From Davidsoniella eucalypti (lineage: Eukaryota; Ascomycota; Sordariomycetes; Microascales; Ceratocystidaceae), in contig RMBW01000031.1 of NCBI GenBank assembly GCA_004009845.1, positions 62,001 through 126,000 on the forward strand: 64,000 nt of DNA. Direction: 5' to 3'. Position numbers and translations under genes: made by a program. The notes below the pieces were generated by a model. That model saw only the letters and a list, made by a program, of their open reading frames with translations. It made no database searches and was not told the origin of the DNA. The stretch's first letter is position 1; each line of letters opens with the position of its first letter. Shown piece after piece: positions 45,409 through 56,023 of this stretch.

Positions 45409-48151
45409 TTTGTATGTGTTTATGGTTGAGATTTAGATAGATAAATGGACAAAGAAAAGAGGATGCGACAAGTCTTGTAAGATGGAGGAAATGGATCAAG
45501 AAGATGAGGTGGAAAGAACAAAGCAAAAAGGAAATAAGGAGGGATAGAAGTGAAATTTAAGAAATCGAAAAAAAAGGTGAAGGGCGGATAGGAAACACAC
45601 AACGAATCTGGTGTTCTTCAAGGGATGAGCTGAAGATGACTAGAAAAAGAATCAAGAAGGTTCCAAGATGATCAAAGATACGAGAGAAAAGGGTCTATTA
45701 TTGTAGCTAGTATGTACTTGAGTCAATTTTACACTGCCCCAGGGCGCGTTATGGCACAATCTTCCAGGTCACTCAAGCACTGTATTTGACAGTAAATATA
45801 CAAGGTAGGCTAGCAAAGCAGATAAGTACGGCCCACTTTTCTGGGTGGTTGCTTACGCTTATAGGCAGCCATGCATGGTATGTCTCGACCGCATGGGCCA
45901 GTGTGAGATGTAAACATACTGTGCTGTTGAATACCTATCTGTGCATGGTGTACTGTGTCTGTCCAAGCTTCGGTTTCATATTGTATGAAGAGCATAAGTA
46001 GAGTTGAATGTGTAGAGGTGGACGTCGCTGGTGGCGGAGTAACGATATGAAAAAGCGAAAGAGATGGATGCGCGTTTTAACACATTGTTCTCTTCTGTAA
46101 TTATCTGCTGTAAGTTTGGGATAGTGAGCGAGGCTTATTTATTTTCGGCACATGTTTTCGTACACGATATAAATATATCTGTACATATCTGTTGACGTTG
46201 TAGCGACAGATGATAAGCTGAAGAGTGCATATTTCGGGCTTTTCTAGTACATAGATGCAGAAGATTTAGTTGGTTCAAGTAAGACACGCTGATATCATCA
46301 GCTATCGATGCACAGACATACAGTAGCAGTTGTTTCTCATGGCGACGTCGAAGCAACTACAAATGTGATTTGTAGGCTGGGCTAGCCCAAGCTTCAATCG
46401 TTGATGAAGAACAGGGCGCAAAGAGAAAACATGGTAAAGAAAGTAGTCCGCTACAGTGGGATTATGGAAATCTTGAAAAAATTGATAAAAAATAAAAAGA
46501 ATAAACAAGAAGAGGCAAAAGTAGTACATGCTCCCCATCATTGCTAGAGATCGCTGTTTATATATAGAATCAAACTTGCTCCTAATTCCTAATTATTCAA
46601 GGCATGGGCTTCCTCCACTGGAATCGATCCACTTTGTGGGCAGGGCCCCTGGCTATGAAAAGGTAGAATGGGGCGTTACAGTGGCATCACACCTACAGCA
46701 ACAGGCCACTTTATAGTACTACGCCAGTATATTTCGGCTTCCTCCACTTTCTTGGCACTATATCCGGCATTGCTATGAACGGCTCCAGGCACATCCAGAG
46801 AGCTCTCCACACAGAAAGCAACTGGGGGATGGACAGAGTGTTGCTATCTCGAGCGAAGGAACTGGCTCATTCATCTAGTTCACGACGGACTTGACTTGTC
46901 TTGGGCTAGGCCACTTGGGGCTAGGAAACATCGAATCACTAAGCGATATCAAAGTCTCTGATATACATCTGTATATGTACAACTAGTCAGTCTCCAAAGA
47001 GGCCCCAACAACGCCCAGCGCTCAACATCGCCCTATCTCCAACTGCGAGTGAACACATGACGGGAAATATGTAGGCCATCCCCCGCGATCTGCAGCTTTT
47101 TGTCTTAGCCATATTTTTTTTTGTAATGGTAGCTGTCATGGCGTTCCGTTTGCGGCCGCTACTCACGCTGTATGCTGGACGGGCCGTTATTTTGGAGTTG
47201 GCCAAGAACAAAAATCATGTATCAGACTCTCAATTCTATCTCCAATACCGGGTCCTTTGTTATTTTTACTTGCTTTTGCTAAGGATAGCGGGGTAGCTCC
47301 GTTGGCAAAGACATCATCAAAGCTTATCTCGGAGCTTGGAGACGGCAGAAGTTGGACTGTCTGACGCAAGCTGCAATGTATCTGGCAATAGATGCAGCCT
47401 GCAATGCAACAGAAACAACCCCAGTTCCAGCGTCATATTGCCCAACTACCTGTTGCATTTGTCTGGCCAGTTCTCGACAGCAGTCTGGCTCTCGTCTTGC
47501 GTTTCTGCAAACAACCGTTACCTTTCCCACTGTTGCTCTGTGCCATCGAACGACTCTTGCACCAGCTAAGCGATCTGCACACGTGATGCTAGCATGAATC
47601 AGCAGGTCGTGTCGCCACCAGCAACATCGTGTGTGGCTGGCAGGCCATACCAGTCGTGTTGATCATCTCGTCCTACGCTTGTTGCTTGATTGTTTCCTGC
47701 TACGCAAGCAGGATTTTAGAGAAAATGTCTCCTCAAAATAGTGCTTCGCGGTCAGGTACCGGCCGCACTCTATCACCAGCTTCCAGGTACCTCGCGTGTA
47801 AGTATCGGCTTGTGCTAGGAGACATTCCAGCCTTCTTCTATGATTGGCCAATGGTTGCAATAGGTGATATGCTTCTCCAACGCCATCATTGTTCCTGGTT
47901 GGGACTGTACGAAAAGTGTATGATGGTAAGATGGGCTGGTTAAATCAAGTTGTATGTATGCCTATGACTCTTTTCAGACAGTCATTTCGCCATCTATAAG
48001 ACTCAGGCTTGTCCTCCGTGTTGGACCATCACATCTTGTGTCTTTTCCTACCATCCTCATTTACTCGATTCTCTTCCATAATCTTTGACTATTGCCTCCA
48101 ATACCCTAACCCGTGGCCTTACACTATTCTCTTTATTATACGTTGCCCAAG
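45409..48151. other. Divergent spacer before the DJ-1-like gene
   Basis: 2.7 kb with no supported gene. The part 45409-46550 is A/T-rich. From 46900 to 47950 GC is higher and short frames stack on both strands (47336-47597 in three plus frames, 47530-47187 and 47211-46987 on minus). One minus frame has an ankyrin-like NGATPLSLA phrase, but no intact domain or splice model could be built. The last 200 bp are the promoter of the gene starting at 48152. Confidence 0.4.
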
Positions 48152-49190
48152 ATGAGTGCATCCAAGACTTCTGCTGTGGCCGACGAGCCGATCGAAGTTT
48201 TGTTTGCCCTACAGCAAGGCTTTGATCTGCTCGACTTCAGCGGAGTCTACGAAGTCTTTTCCGATACTCTTCATGAGCAGGACGATCCTAGTAAGTAACA
48301 TCGAGACTTATCCCTGCCGACGTCTTTCACCCTTGCCTCTAGTCAATCTTCAATTTGCTAACCAGACGTCATGACTCCACTCTAGACAGCAAGGCCTTTG
48401 AATGCACTATTGCTAGCATGGAGCCTCAGGCCATGTCTAAGCAGGGCGTCCACATCGCCGCTCATATCAACTATAAGGAAGCATACGAACGTCTAGAGGA
48501 CTTTGATGTTCTGGTTGTCGTTGGCGGCGAGGTTGATAAGGTCCTGATGGCCAAGTCTGAGCCTATGCCGCTGCTCAAGGCCTATGCCGACGTCCAGAAG
48601 CGTGATACCAGTCGCGAGCGCACTACCCTAGCTGTATGCACCGGCGCCATGTTCATGGCCGCCCAGGGCCTCTTGTCCGGCCTCGCTGCCACTATGCACC
48701 CAGACCACATGACCAAGTTTGAGCACCTCTGCAGCTACTCTGCCATTTGCAACAATGTTGAGCGCACTGAAGTCATGGACGACGAGCGTTATGTTGTCAA
48801 CAACCTGCGCTTCGACATTGGCGACGAGGACGAGAACCCGTATATTCACAGCAAGACCGAGACAGGTCGCCGTGGTTCCCATGGCCGGTAAGTAATGGCC
48901 TACCATTTATCATCATGACTATTGTTTGACTGCTAACACTATTTCCTGATTATAGCAAGGGCAGCATGTCATTTAAGGGTTCCAACACCCGCCGTGAGTC
49001 CATTGTCCGTCGCGCTGCTATGCGTCTAGGCGGTATGCGCGTCATCACATCCGGTGGCATGAGCTCTGGTGTCGATGCTTCGCTATACCTCGTTAGCGCT
49101 CTAGTTGATGAGGAATCGGCTCATGCCACTGCCAAGGTTATGGCCTGGAACTGGCAGAAGGGAGTCGTCGTCGACGGCCTCGACGTTTAA
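48152..49190 (+). CDS. DJ-1/PfpI (class I glutamine amidotransferase-like) protein
   Basis: Three exons, 48152-48290, 48386-48887 and 48956-49190, give 291 aa. The DJ-1/PfpI fold opens with VLFALQQGFDLLDFSGVYEVF and has VLVVVGGEVD, the nucleophile elbow AVCTGAMFMAAQGLLSG with Cys131, then ATMHPDH. The C-terminal TSGGMSSGVDASLYLVSALV segment is typical of the fungal branch. Between them is an insertion with a basic, Ser-rich stretch (RRGSHGRKGSMSF..RRES) spanning the last intron, possibly phosphorylated. The family includes glyoxalase/deglycase-like, isocyanide-hydratase-like and regulatory members; the reaction here cannot be told. The start is the first ATG in frame after the leader. Confidence 0.9.
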
Positions 49191-50404
49191 GATGGGGAGA
49201 CTACAGCACCCAGAAGGTCAAGCATTAAACTATCAAGAATGCAGACCGCTTTACATCCTGGCCCTGACGTCTGTCTGCGTCTATGGAAGACCGATATCTC
49301 CTCTCACTATTTGTCTTGTTTCCTTTACTACTTCCTGGTTCTTTCTTACATCGCCCTTTGTACTACCAATACTTAGTTATGTTTGTTTTGTTGGGCGAAC
49401 TCTACTACTAACAAAAACCCCACGTTCAATGGCTTATTAACGATTTATGATTTTATTTATTTTGCTTTAACTAATACGTTTACCATCTTTTTCAGCCATC
49501 GATATATATGTATGTGGTGATTAGAGATTGTTTGTATAAAAAAAAACTGTCTATAATGTCCCTCAATAGACGTGGTATACGCAGTGTAAGTAGAGAGTTT
49601 TTTTCTTGGCAACTGCATACATACATGTGCTCGATAAAGTGAAGCGGGAATTACAGGAAATTATGTAGCACACGCAATACATCAGACTTGATTTGATTAT
49701 ATTTAACGTCTACCTAAATCACTAAGATCATGCAATACATCAGACGATCGTCAACTTGAATTTTTCAACACTTGTTCCTACTCTCTTGGAATTTCATGGG
49801 CACAGAGCAGGCCAAACTGAGTAAGGACGTGTAGTAGGGAGAATATGTAATTCTTGCATCGATGAGGGTAACTTTGAGAGAGTAACATCGGTGTTTCTTA
49901 AGCGTCGTATGATCTTAGTGATTTAGGTAGACATTAAATATAATCAAATCAAATCGGCGTTTCTTACAAGAATATCGATGCGGCGTGTGATCCATGAAAG
50001 AGATGATTGATTTATGGAAGCAGTGACTAATTCAGGAAAGCGGTGATAATTCTATCGCAAACATATGCACAAATATTTTGCCTCTTGGTTTAACAACAAC
50101 GATCTAGAATGATTGGATTGAAATAGAAATTCCGAAATATATCACCTAATCTAATATTTGCATTCATGGGTGGCCCATAAATATGGTGCTACATAGCAAC
50201 TAAGCCAATGGGGCGCCGCTGTGGCATCGAAGCTACCGAAACTCGCTAGTGTGGCGTCATCGGGTCGCATTGGGAATTTTCGCTGAACTGGTTTAATGCC
50301 ATGATCGAGCTACAGATTGCTGTTGGAATCTCGAATAGCTAAATCGGCAGCATTCCCCAGTTGATGCACTCATTACGGACAGAGATATATATCAATCACA
50401 TAAA
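49191..50404. other. Spacer with paired short insertions
   Basis: 1.2 kb between two plus-strand genes, A/T-rich, with no gene. It contains two inverted copies of a 44-nt sequence, each bracketed by its own 14-bp direct repeat (separate entry). An imperfect 19-nt tandem lies at about 50018-50054. Confidence 0.6.
49674..49966. repeat. Two inverted copies of a 44-nt unit, each with its own 14-bp direct repeats
   Basis: The left unit at 49688-49731 lies between identical 14-mers gcaatacatcagac (49674-49687 and 49732-49745). The right unit at 49909-49952 is its reverse complement with one mismatch. It lies between atcggtgtttctta (49887-49900) and atcggcgtttctta (49953-49966), with 8 extra bases on its 5' side. 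Read in the right copy's orientation, both units end at the same A-rich base (..AATCAAATCAA) directly before the flanking repeat, while the 5' ends differ. Confidence 0.8.
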
Positions 50405-51204
50405 ATGGCATCCGTAATCCGGCCGGGACCGGCGTTCAAGCTGGGTAAAAAGCAGCTTTTCCTGTAGGCCTTCCTTGTTATTACAGCTCCATACTATCGA
50501 CAATGTCACGATATTAGACTGTCCGCATGCTGTTGTCTAATCTACAACATGCCATAGTCTCCCGTTACTGATATAACCCCGTCGTATTACGAGAAAGCTA
50601 ACACAATGCCCTATACAGGCCTAACCATATCGTCACTATGATCCGCCGACCAAAGCAAGATCCCAACTTCGCCACTTTCAAAGTGCCCATCCGCTTCACC
50701 AAATTCGATCTACGTGATTACCTCTGGAACCTCTACGACGTCGAAGTCACCCGCGTACGGTCCTTTGTAGCACCCGCACCTGTCATCAACTCGCAGACCG
50801 ACAATGCCCAACAGCGCAGCCGCATCCACCGTGGCCAGAGCGAGAAGTACATGACAGTCGAGCTCGTAGAGCCGTTTGCCTGGCCCGATCTACCGCTCGA
50901 TCTGGAGCCGTGGAATAAGAAGCTGTGGGATGCGCGTAAACGCTACTCTGACAGCGTTAGTAAATTGCAGATGAAGGCTTCTAAAGCCGAGACGCCATTG
51001 CCCAGTGAGGTCCCCGTGACGTCAGACCGTAAGGCGTTGGCAAAGAAGGCCGCAGCGCTACTGAATGGGTCGGAGGTGTGGTCAAACGACGAGATTCTAG
51101 ATGAGAAGTGGGAAAATATATTGAAAAAAGCCGAGGAGGTAGCTGTTCTTGAGCCCTTACAGGAACAGACTACAAAGCCTCAAACACCAACAACCTCGGC
51201 GTAA
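50405..51204 (+). CDS. Mitochondrial large-subunit ribosomal protein uL23m
   Basis: Two exons, 50405-50463 and 50619-51204, give 214 aa. The short first exon (19 codons, ATG at 50405) splices by GTAGGC..CTAAC..CAG to join KKQLFL|PNHIVTMIRRPK, rebuilding the conserved uL23m start. The ribosomal L23 fold is clear in FATFKVPIRFTKFDLRDYLWNLYDVEVTRVRS. The C-terminal extension is Lys/Glu-rich, as in fungal MRP20-type proteins. The protein sits at the polypeptide exit of the mitoribosome. The longer unspliced reading from 50638 would lack the first conserved strand, so I prefer the spliced start. It converges on the methyltransferase gene with a 176-bp gap. Confidence 0.9.
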
Positions 51205-51380
51205 GAGAAATCTTCTTTAAAGAGAGTATGTCTCTAGGTTTATTGCTACGGGGGGGAGAGGAACGATATGTTAATATCCTGTATAACAGATGTTCTATTA
51301 TTTTTTTATGTACACATATGAACTGGCATTATGATTATTTGGCGGTCACGAAAAAAAATACAACAAAATACAAAATCTAC

Positions 51381-52697
51381 CTAGCCACAACCCTCGATAT
51401 GCCCAAGTGCAGTTTCTGCTAACTTCTCCTCTTCCATCTCCTGTAAAGATTTGGATATCTTGGGCTCCTGAACCTTCTCTTCACTGTCGGGCACCCAATG
51501 CTCATGGGCCTGAAATTTGAGGACTTCGTTTCCCCAGCTATACCAGCCAGCAGTGAGGTTGCGAGCAAATACCTCCAAGCCGAGATAATCAGGGCCGAGA
51601 TACTCACCGAATAAAGTCCTAAGATTCGGCTTACGGGAATGCATGTCAGGTACGGAAACAAGCACTCTTGAGCGTGGCAGGGTAACAATAGAATTAGCAC
51701 CAGTATACGCCTCGGATTTCATTTGTCTGTCCAACGGGCGTCGTGCAACCAAGAGCTTTTCATAAGGCTTGCGCCACATCGAGTTGATATTGCTGGCGGG
51801 TTGTCCAGTATTAGTAATTTTAAGCCACAGCCATTCACCGACCAACTCAAGGCCCCAGGCGGCCAAAATTCCGGTGCGCGGGGCCGTCATCAGCTCCATC
51901 AGCGAGTGTTTGTTAGTGATCCAGACTACGACAAGTCCACCCGGCGCCAGGTGTGAGGCTACCGGAATACGGGACAGCAAGGCTTCGGTGTCAGAGATGT
52001 CATTTAGGGTTGCGTACCCTCCGTCCCGGCGTCTCTTGCGGCGTGCTGAGCGATTCGGCCAGGGCGGATCAATGACCATGAGGTCTACAGTTTTGGGCAC
52101 AGTCGTTGAAAAAGAATGCAGGGTTTCATGGAGATCACCTTGAATAGGAGTTGCTCTGGGCGGCATATGGTAACACTGCGGCTGCATAAGACTTGGATTG
52201 TGGGCCTCTGTAGGTTCCCCAACGATAGAGCTATTGTTCTTGTTCTTATCTTTCACATGATGAGGTATCAAGATAGTAGTAGTAGTAGTATCAGGGTCTG
52301 CTGGCTTGGACTGGAAAGCACTCGCAGTCGACGTACACGGCGATGTTATGCGCGGCAGGCAATAGGGCCCTAGAGGTAACTCGGCCTGTAGAGTATCTAG
52401 TGCGCGCTGGGCAGTATCGTCTGCGAGAAGATCAGCCAGCTGAGCAGCCGGGCCACGTGCATCGACAGACCAGCTAGCTGGCTCTGGAGTATCAAAAGGG
52501 ACATGCAACAAGGGCGTCGATAAGAGTCTCCTATTGTTGACGACGGGCTGCTTCACAGCGACACTTGCTGCGGAATCATTGCTGGCCAGCTGACCTGGCA
52601 GTAATACCTGGGCCTCCTCAAGCGATCTAGGCACGTCGATGCAGACAACAGAACGGTCGTGGCTGGTGAACAAAATGCTCGAGTCGGAGAAGGTCAT
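51381..52697 (-). CDS. MT-A70 family N6-adenine methyltransferase, METTL4-type
   Basis: A single exon; from the ATG at 52697 it gives 438 aa. The frame opens 31 codons earlier (ATG at 52790), but the conserved-looking start is MTFSDSSILF..VVCIDVPRSLEEAQ. The MT-A70 catalytic core has VIDPPW with DPPW at 210-213, then GGLVVVWITNK, LVGEWLWLKITNTGQP, the MWRKPYEKLLVARRP block and a final NLTAGWYSWGNEVLKFQ. This layout matches METTL4 rather than METTL3/METTL14 (no Cys-Cys-His zinc domains). METTL4 proteins methylate adenine N6 in RNA (U2 snRNA) or DNA; the substrate here is unknown. It is divergent from LEU5. Confidence 0.9.
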   Translation of the reverse strand: MTFSDSSILFTSHDRSVVCIDVPRSLEEAQVLLPGQLASNDSAASVAVKQPVVNNRRLLSTPLLHVPFDTPEPASWSVDARGPAAQLADLLADDTAQRALDTLQAELPLGPYCLPRITSPCTSTASAFQSKPADPDTTTTTILIPHHVKDKNKNNSSIVGEPTEAHNPSLMQPQCYHMPPRATPIQGDLHETLHSFSTTVPKTVDLMVIDPPWPNRSARRKRRRDGGYATLNDISDTEALLSRIPVASHLAPGGLVVVWITNKHSLMELMTAPRTGILAAWGLELVGEWLWLKITNTGQPASNINSMWRKPYEKLLVARRPLDRQMKSEAYTGANSIVTLPRSRVLVSVPDMHSRKPNLRTLFGEYLGPDYLGLEVFARNLTAGWYSWGNEVLKFQAHEHWVPDSEEKVQEPKISKSLQEMEEEKLAETALGHIEGCG

Positions 52698-53930
52698 CTG
52701 ACCCGAATATATAGGTTGATAGTGCCTGAGCAGTTGTCTGTAATTGACCGGGGTGTTGAAAGGATAAGTAATACACACTAAGGCTTTCATCGGTTACAGC
52801 CGGTAGCGAAGCGAGAAAAAACAAAGAATAAGGAAAAAAACTGGCCCTAGGTAAAAGCCAGGCTTGTGACATTTTCAAGCTTGGAGATCACGATCACGAA
52901 TAATTACATTTTGTTGCAATTCTAGTGGCCACTTTCTTCAAAGCTTTTTAGCCTGAAGGCGCTACAGAAGTAGTTAAGCGGGGCCCATGTCCTTGTTTTA
53001 TTATTTTCTTTTTTTTTCTTCGGCAGTTCTGTGACGCAAGATAGGTTTTACCTAGCCAAGAAAAATAAGCCAAAAGCTCCAAGAGTCTAGCGAGCCAAAA
53101 TACAATAATCCAATTCGGGGCAGGAACGAAAACGAAATGACGTTTTTCGCCGCTCTTTCTTTTTCCGTTGCAAGTCTCACCCAGTCTGCAGCTTGTATTT
53201 CCCGGAGGAGTAATTGCCCTGCAGCAATGCTGTACAGATATATATGTATATGCGCCTGAACATTTATTTGCACATTGCAATACTTTTTAGGACGACTTTG
53301 TTTTCCTAGTGTTTCCTGCTTCTTCCAGGCCAGCTTAAACTCTTCCAGTAAGCATTTTTCGTCGACTCGGACATTAATCAAAGCTTTACGCTGTCTTTTT
53401 TGTTTTGTATTCTCACTTCAGCAAATCTCCTCAGCTGTATTTCTTATTCCAGCCATTGCCCTAGAAATCTCCGGCCTTCCACTTCTCAGTCCTGGATTGT
53501 TTTTCTGTTTCTCTGCATAATAAGCTTACACTCGTGTGCTCGCCGGAAATTGGCCCTGTTTTTTTTCTTTTTGTTCTCTATCTTTTTCTATCGGCCTGCA
53601 CCATAACCGAAGCACACGAGCACCCAAATTTTCGGAAATAATCACGAGCCGTCACAATCTCAACCGGCTCTGTATTTGCACTATCGATTATCCCAACTAA
53701 CATGCAATACTGAGCCGCAATCTTACTCCAATTTCAATATCTCTTTAGCCTCCGCTGCTCCGAGCCCCCCATACTTATATTGGCTAGCCATCCTGCTCTG
53801 AAGTTCCAACCTATATCTTGTTCTGCTTTTTCTATATCCGCCGTCGCTCCTGCAGCATCGCCAATCCCGCCCTCATTTGCACAGCCTGCGCATCGCTCTA
53901 TTTTCTGCTAGAGCAAAGACCCGCTACTGC
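52698..53930. other. Divergent METTL4-LEU5 promoter region
   Basis: 1.2 kb shared by two divergent genes. The LEU5 side is C/T-rich from 53280 on. Open frames there are short and overlap. No gene or repeat is seen. Confidence 0.55.
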
Positions 53931-55148
53931 ATGTCTATTTCTTCACATATGCCGTCGGCGGTTCTCAACAACAACTCCATACAGGAGTTGTCGACCAAAC
54001 CGCCTGCAGAGCCTCACACATCCCGAAAATTCGGGATCAGGAAAGATGCGCCGCCGCCAATTTCCCCGGCGGCCGATGTCATGAAGCATCCACAGACATC
54101 GTTCAGCAAGCAGAGTTTCGAATACATGTGGCGCTCCGGTGTTTCGGGTGGCCTCGCTGGCTGTGCAGTGAGTACTTGAGCTCTAATCTCCAGCTTTGGC
54201 TTCAGCTTCTCAAGCAAGAACATCTGCTAACCCGAATCTTCCTACTTATAGGCAAAAACGATAGTCGCCCCTCTTGACCGCGTAAAGATCCTATTCCAGG
54301 CCAACAACCCGCAGTTCGCAAAGTACACGGGATCATGGGCCGGCGTTGCTGAAGCCATGAAGCAAATCCACCATACCGAAGGCTCCAACGGTCTCTTCCG
54401 CGGCCACTCTGCGACGCTTCTCCGAATCTTCCCATATGCGGCCATCAAGTTCATCGCCTACGAGCAGATCCGCGCCGTTGTCATCGCCAAGCCTGAGCAA
54501 GAAACGGCCATACGTCGGCTTGTCAGCGGCTCCATGGCCGGTGTCACATCGGTCTTCTTCACCTATCCGCTCGAGCTAATCCGCGTACGATTGGCTTTTG
54601 AGACCAAGAGAGATGGCCGGTCAACGTTGCGCACCATCTTCCGGCAAATATACGGTGAAACTGCCGGTGGTAGCGCATCTTTGTTTCCGCCTTCAGGAAT
54701 CTCCAACTTTTACCGTGGCTTTAGTCCGACTTTGCTCGGCATGTTGCCGTACGCCGGAGTCTCTTTCCTGGTGCATGATACACTAGGCGATGTCCTGCGC
54801 AGCAAAGTCTTTGCGCCACATACCACCTTGCCCCGGCCTAAGAACTCGCCATTTGATAAAGCATTGCCTTTAGTATCGTGGGCGGAATTGATGGCCGGCG
54901 GTCTCTCGGGCATGATCGCCCAGACCTCGTCATATCCTCTAGAAGTTATTAGACGCCGCATGCAGGTTGGTGGTGCCGTCGGAGATGGCCACCGAAGCAC
55001 TATTGCCGAGACCGTTGGTACTATCTTCAAGGAGAAGGGCTTCAAAGGGTTCTTTGTCGGAATGACCATTGGCTACGTCAAAGTCGCCCCCATGGTGGCA
55101 GTCAGTTTCTACACCTATGAGCGCTTAAAGATGTATCTTGGTATCTAG
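53931..55148 (+). CDS. LEU5: Mitochondrial carrier, LEU5/CoA-transporter type
   Basis: Two exons, 53931-54167 and 54252-55148, give 377 aa. The protein has the threefold mitochondrial-carrier repeat with signatures APLDRVKILFQ, YPLELIRVRLA and YPLEVIRRRMQ, each followed by a matching helix pair. The WRSGVSGGLAGCA|AKTIVAPLDR start and the RIFPYAAIKFIAYEQ, GMLPYAGVSFLVHDT and VAPMVAVSFYTYE segments fit the LEU5/SLC25A42-SLC25A16 group, which accumulates coenzyme A in the matrix. The N-terminal 60 residues are a hydrophilic extension usual in filamentous fungi. A second in-frame ATG is 6 codons downstream. Substrate assignment is by family, not by the sequence alone. Confidence 0.9.
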
Positions 55149-56023
55149 TTGTGTGGCTTTTCATCTCGCCGTATCTTATTTCTTGTTTTTACTCCTCTGA
55201 AGCCTGCATTGGCTTGGCTTAGATGCGTGCATATATCATCACGCCTAGATGCTACGTATACCCCAGGTTTTCCTACCTCTTCCTTATTCTGTCATGTCAC
55301 CTGACCGCACAAGTCAATCTTGTTTTTGGAGGTTATTTTCTCTTTATGGTTTGCTCTTTTCTTTCGGTTTTATTTCCCATATACATCGTATGTACAGTAT
55401 GTTTCGGGAATTGGCGTTTTGGGCAGGGTTATCTGGCTGTACAAATACTCCAGCAGGTATATATACATACATTTTTTTTGCATTATCTTGATAGATTAGT
55501 CTCTTCTCATGACATCAATACAATCAGCTTTATGAATTAGCTTTTGGTAAATTCTCGTTCAATTTTGCAGAAGCCTTTTTTCTATGGTTTCTATTTAAAA
55601 AAAAAATAGCGCAGGTTGAAACTGATTCTTGTTGATCACATGGCATTTACAGTATGAAAAAGGTTTCTTGCTTATGGCCGTCTTTTCCGAGGTACATACA
55701 AACCCTAATGACTGGCTTAATGAACCCTATACAAGGATCGCGTCGCGAATCGCGTTAAGGGCAAAGTTGGAAAACCGACTAAAGTGCAAGCGTTAGATCT
55801 TGATTTGACTTACCAACAGTTGCTTAGGGTGTTGCTTATAGCAGTTTGTCGACTTTAAGGCCAAGTCTTACACCCCCCAATTAATAGTTTATGAGAAGAG
55901 ACGACATCGAAGTGGGTACATTGTGTTAATAATCACAAGATATTCGATATAAACAACAACATCAGACATCACAATATCCTCGATCAGCACATATATCACA
56001 TACAAACACAAAACGTCGAAGTC
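55149..56023. other. LEU5-ORC4 spacer
   Basis: 875 bp. It is T-rich after LEU5, with an A10 run near 55597-55606. The ORC4 promoter is A/C-rich. No gene is seen. Confidence 0.6.

Noticed and set aside
47187..47369. Ankyrin-like phrase in a 60-codon minus frame
   Set aside because: A single nine-residue resemblance without a complete repeat or neighbouring exons is not evidence of an ankyrin gene.
52698..52790. 31-codon upstream extension of the METTL4-type protein
   Set aside because: Not conserved-looking and separated from the typical N-terminal motif; the ATG at 52697 is preferred, though the longer form cannot be excluded.
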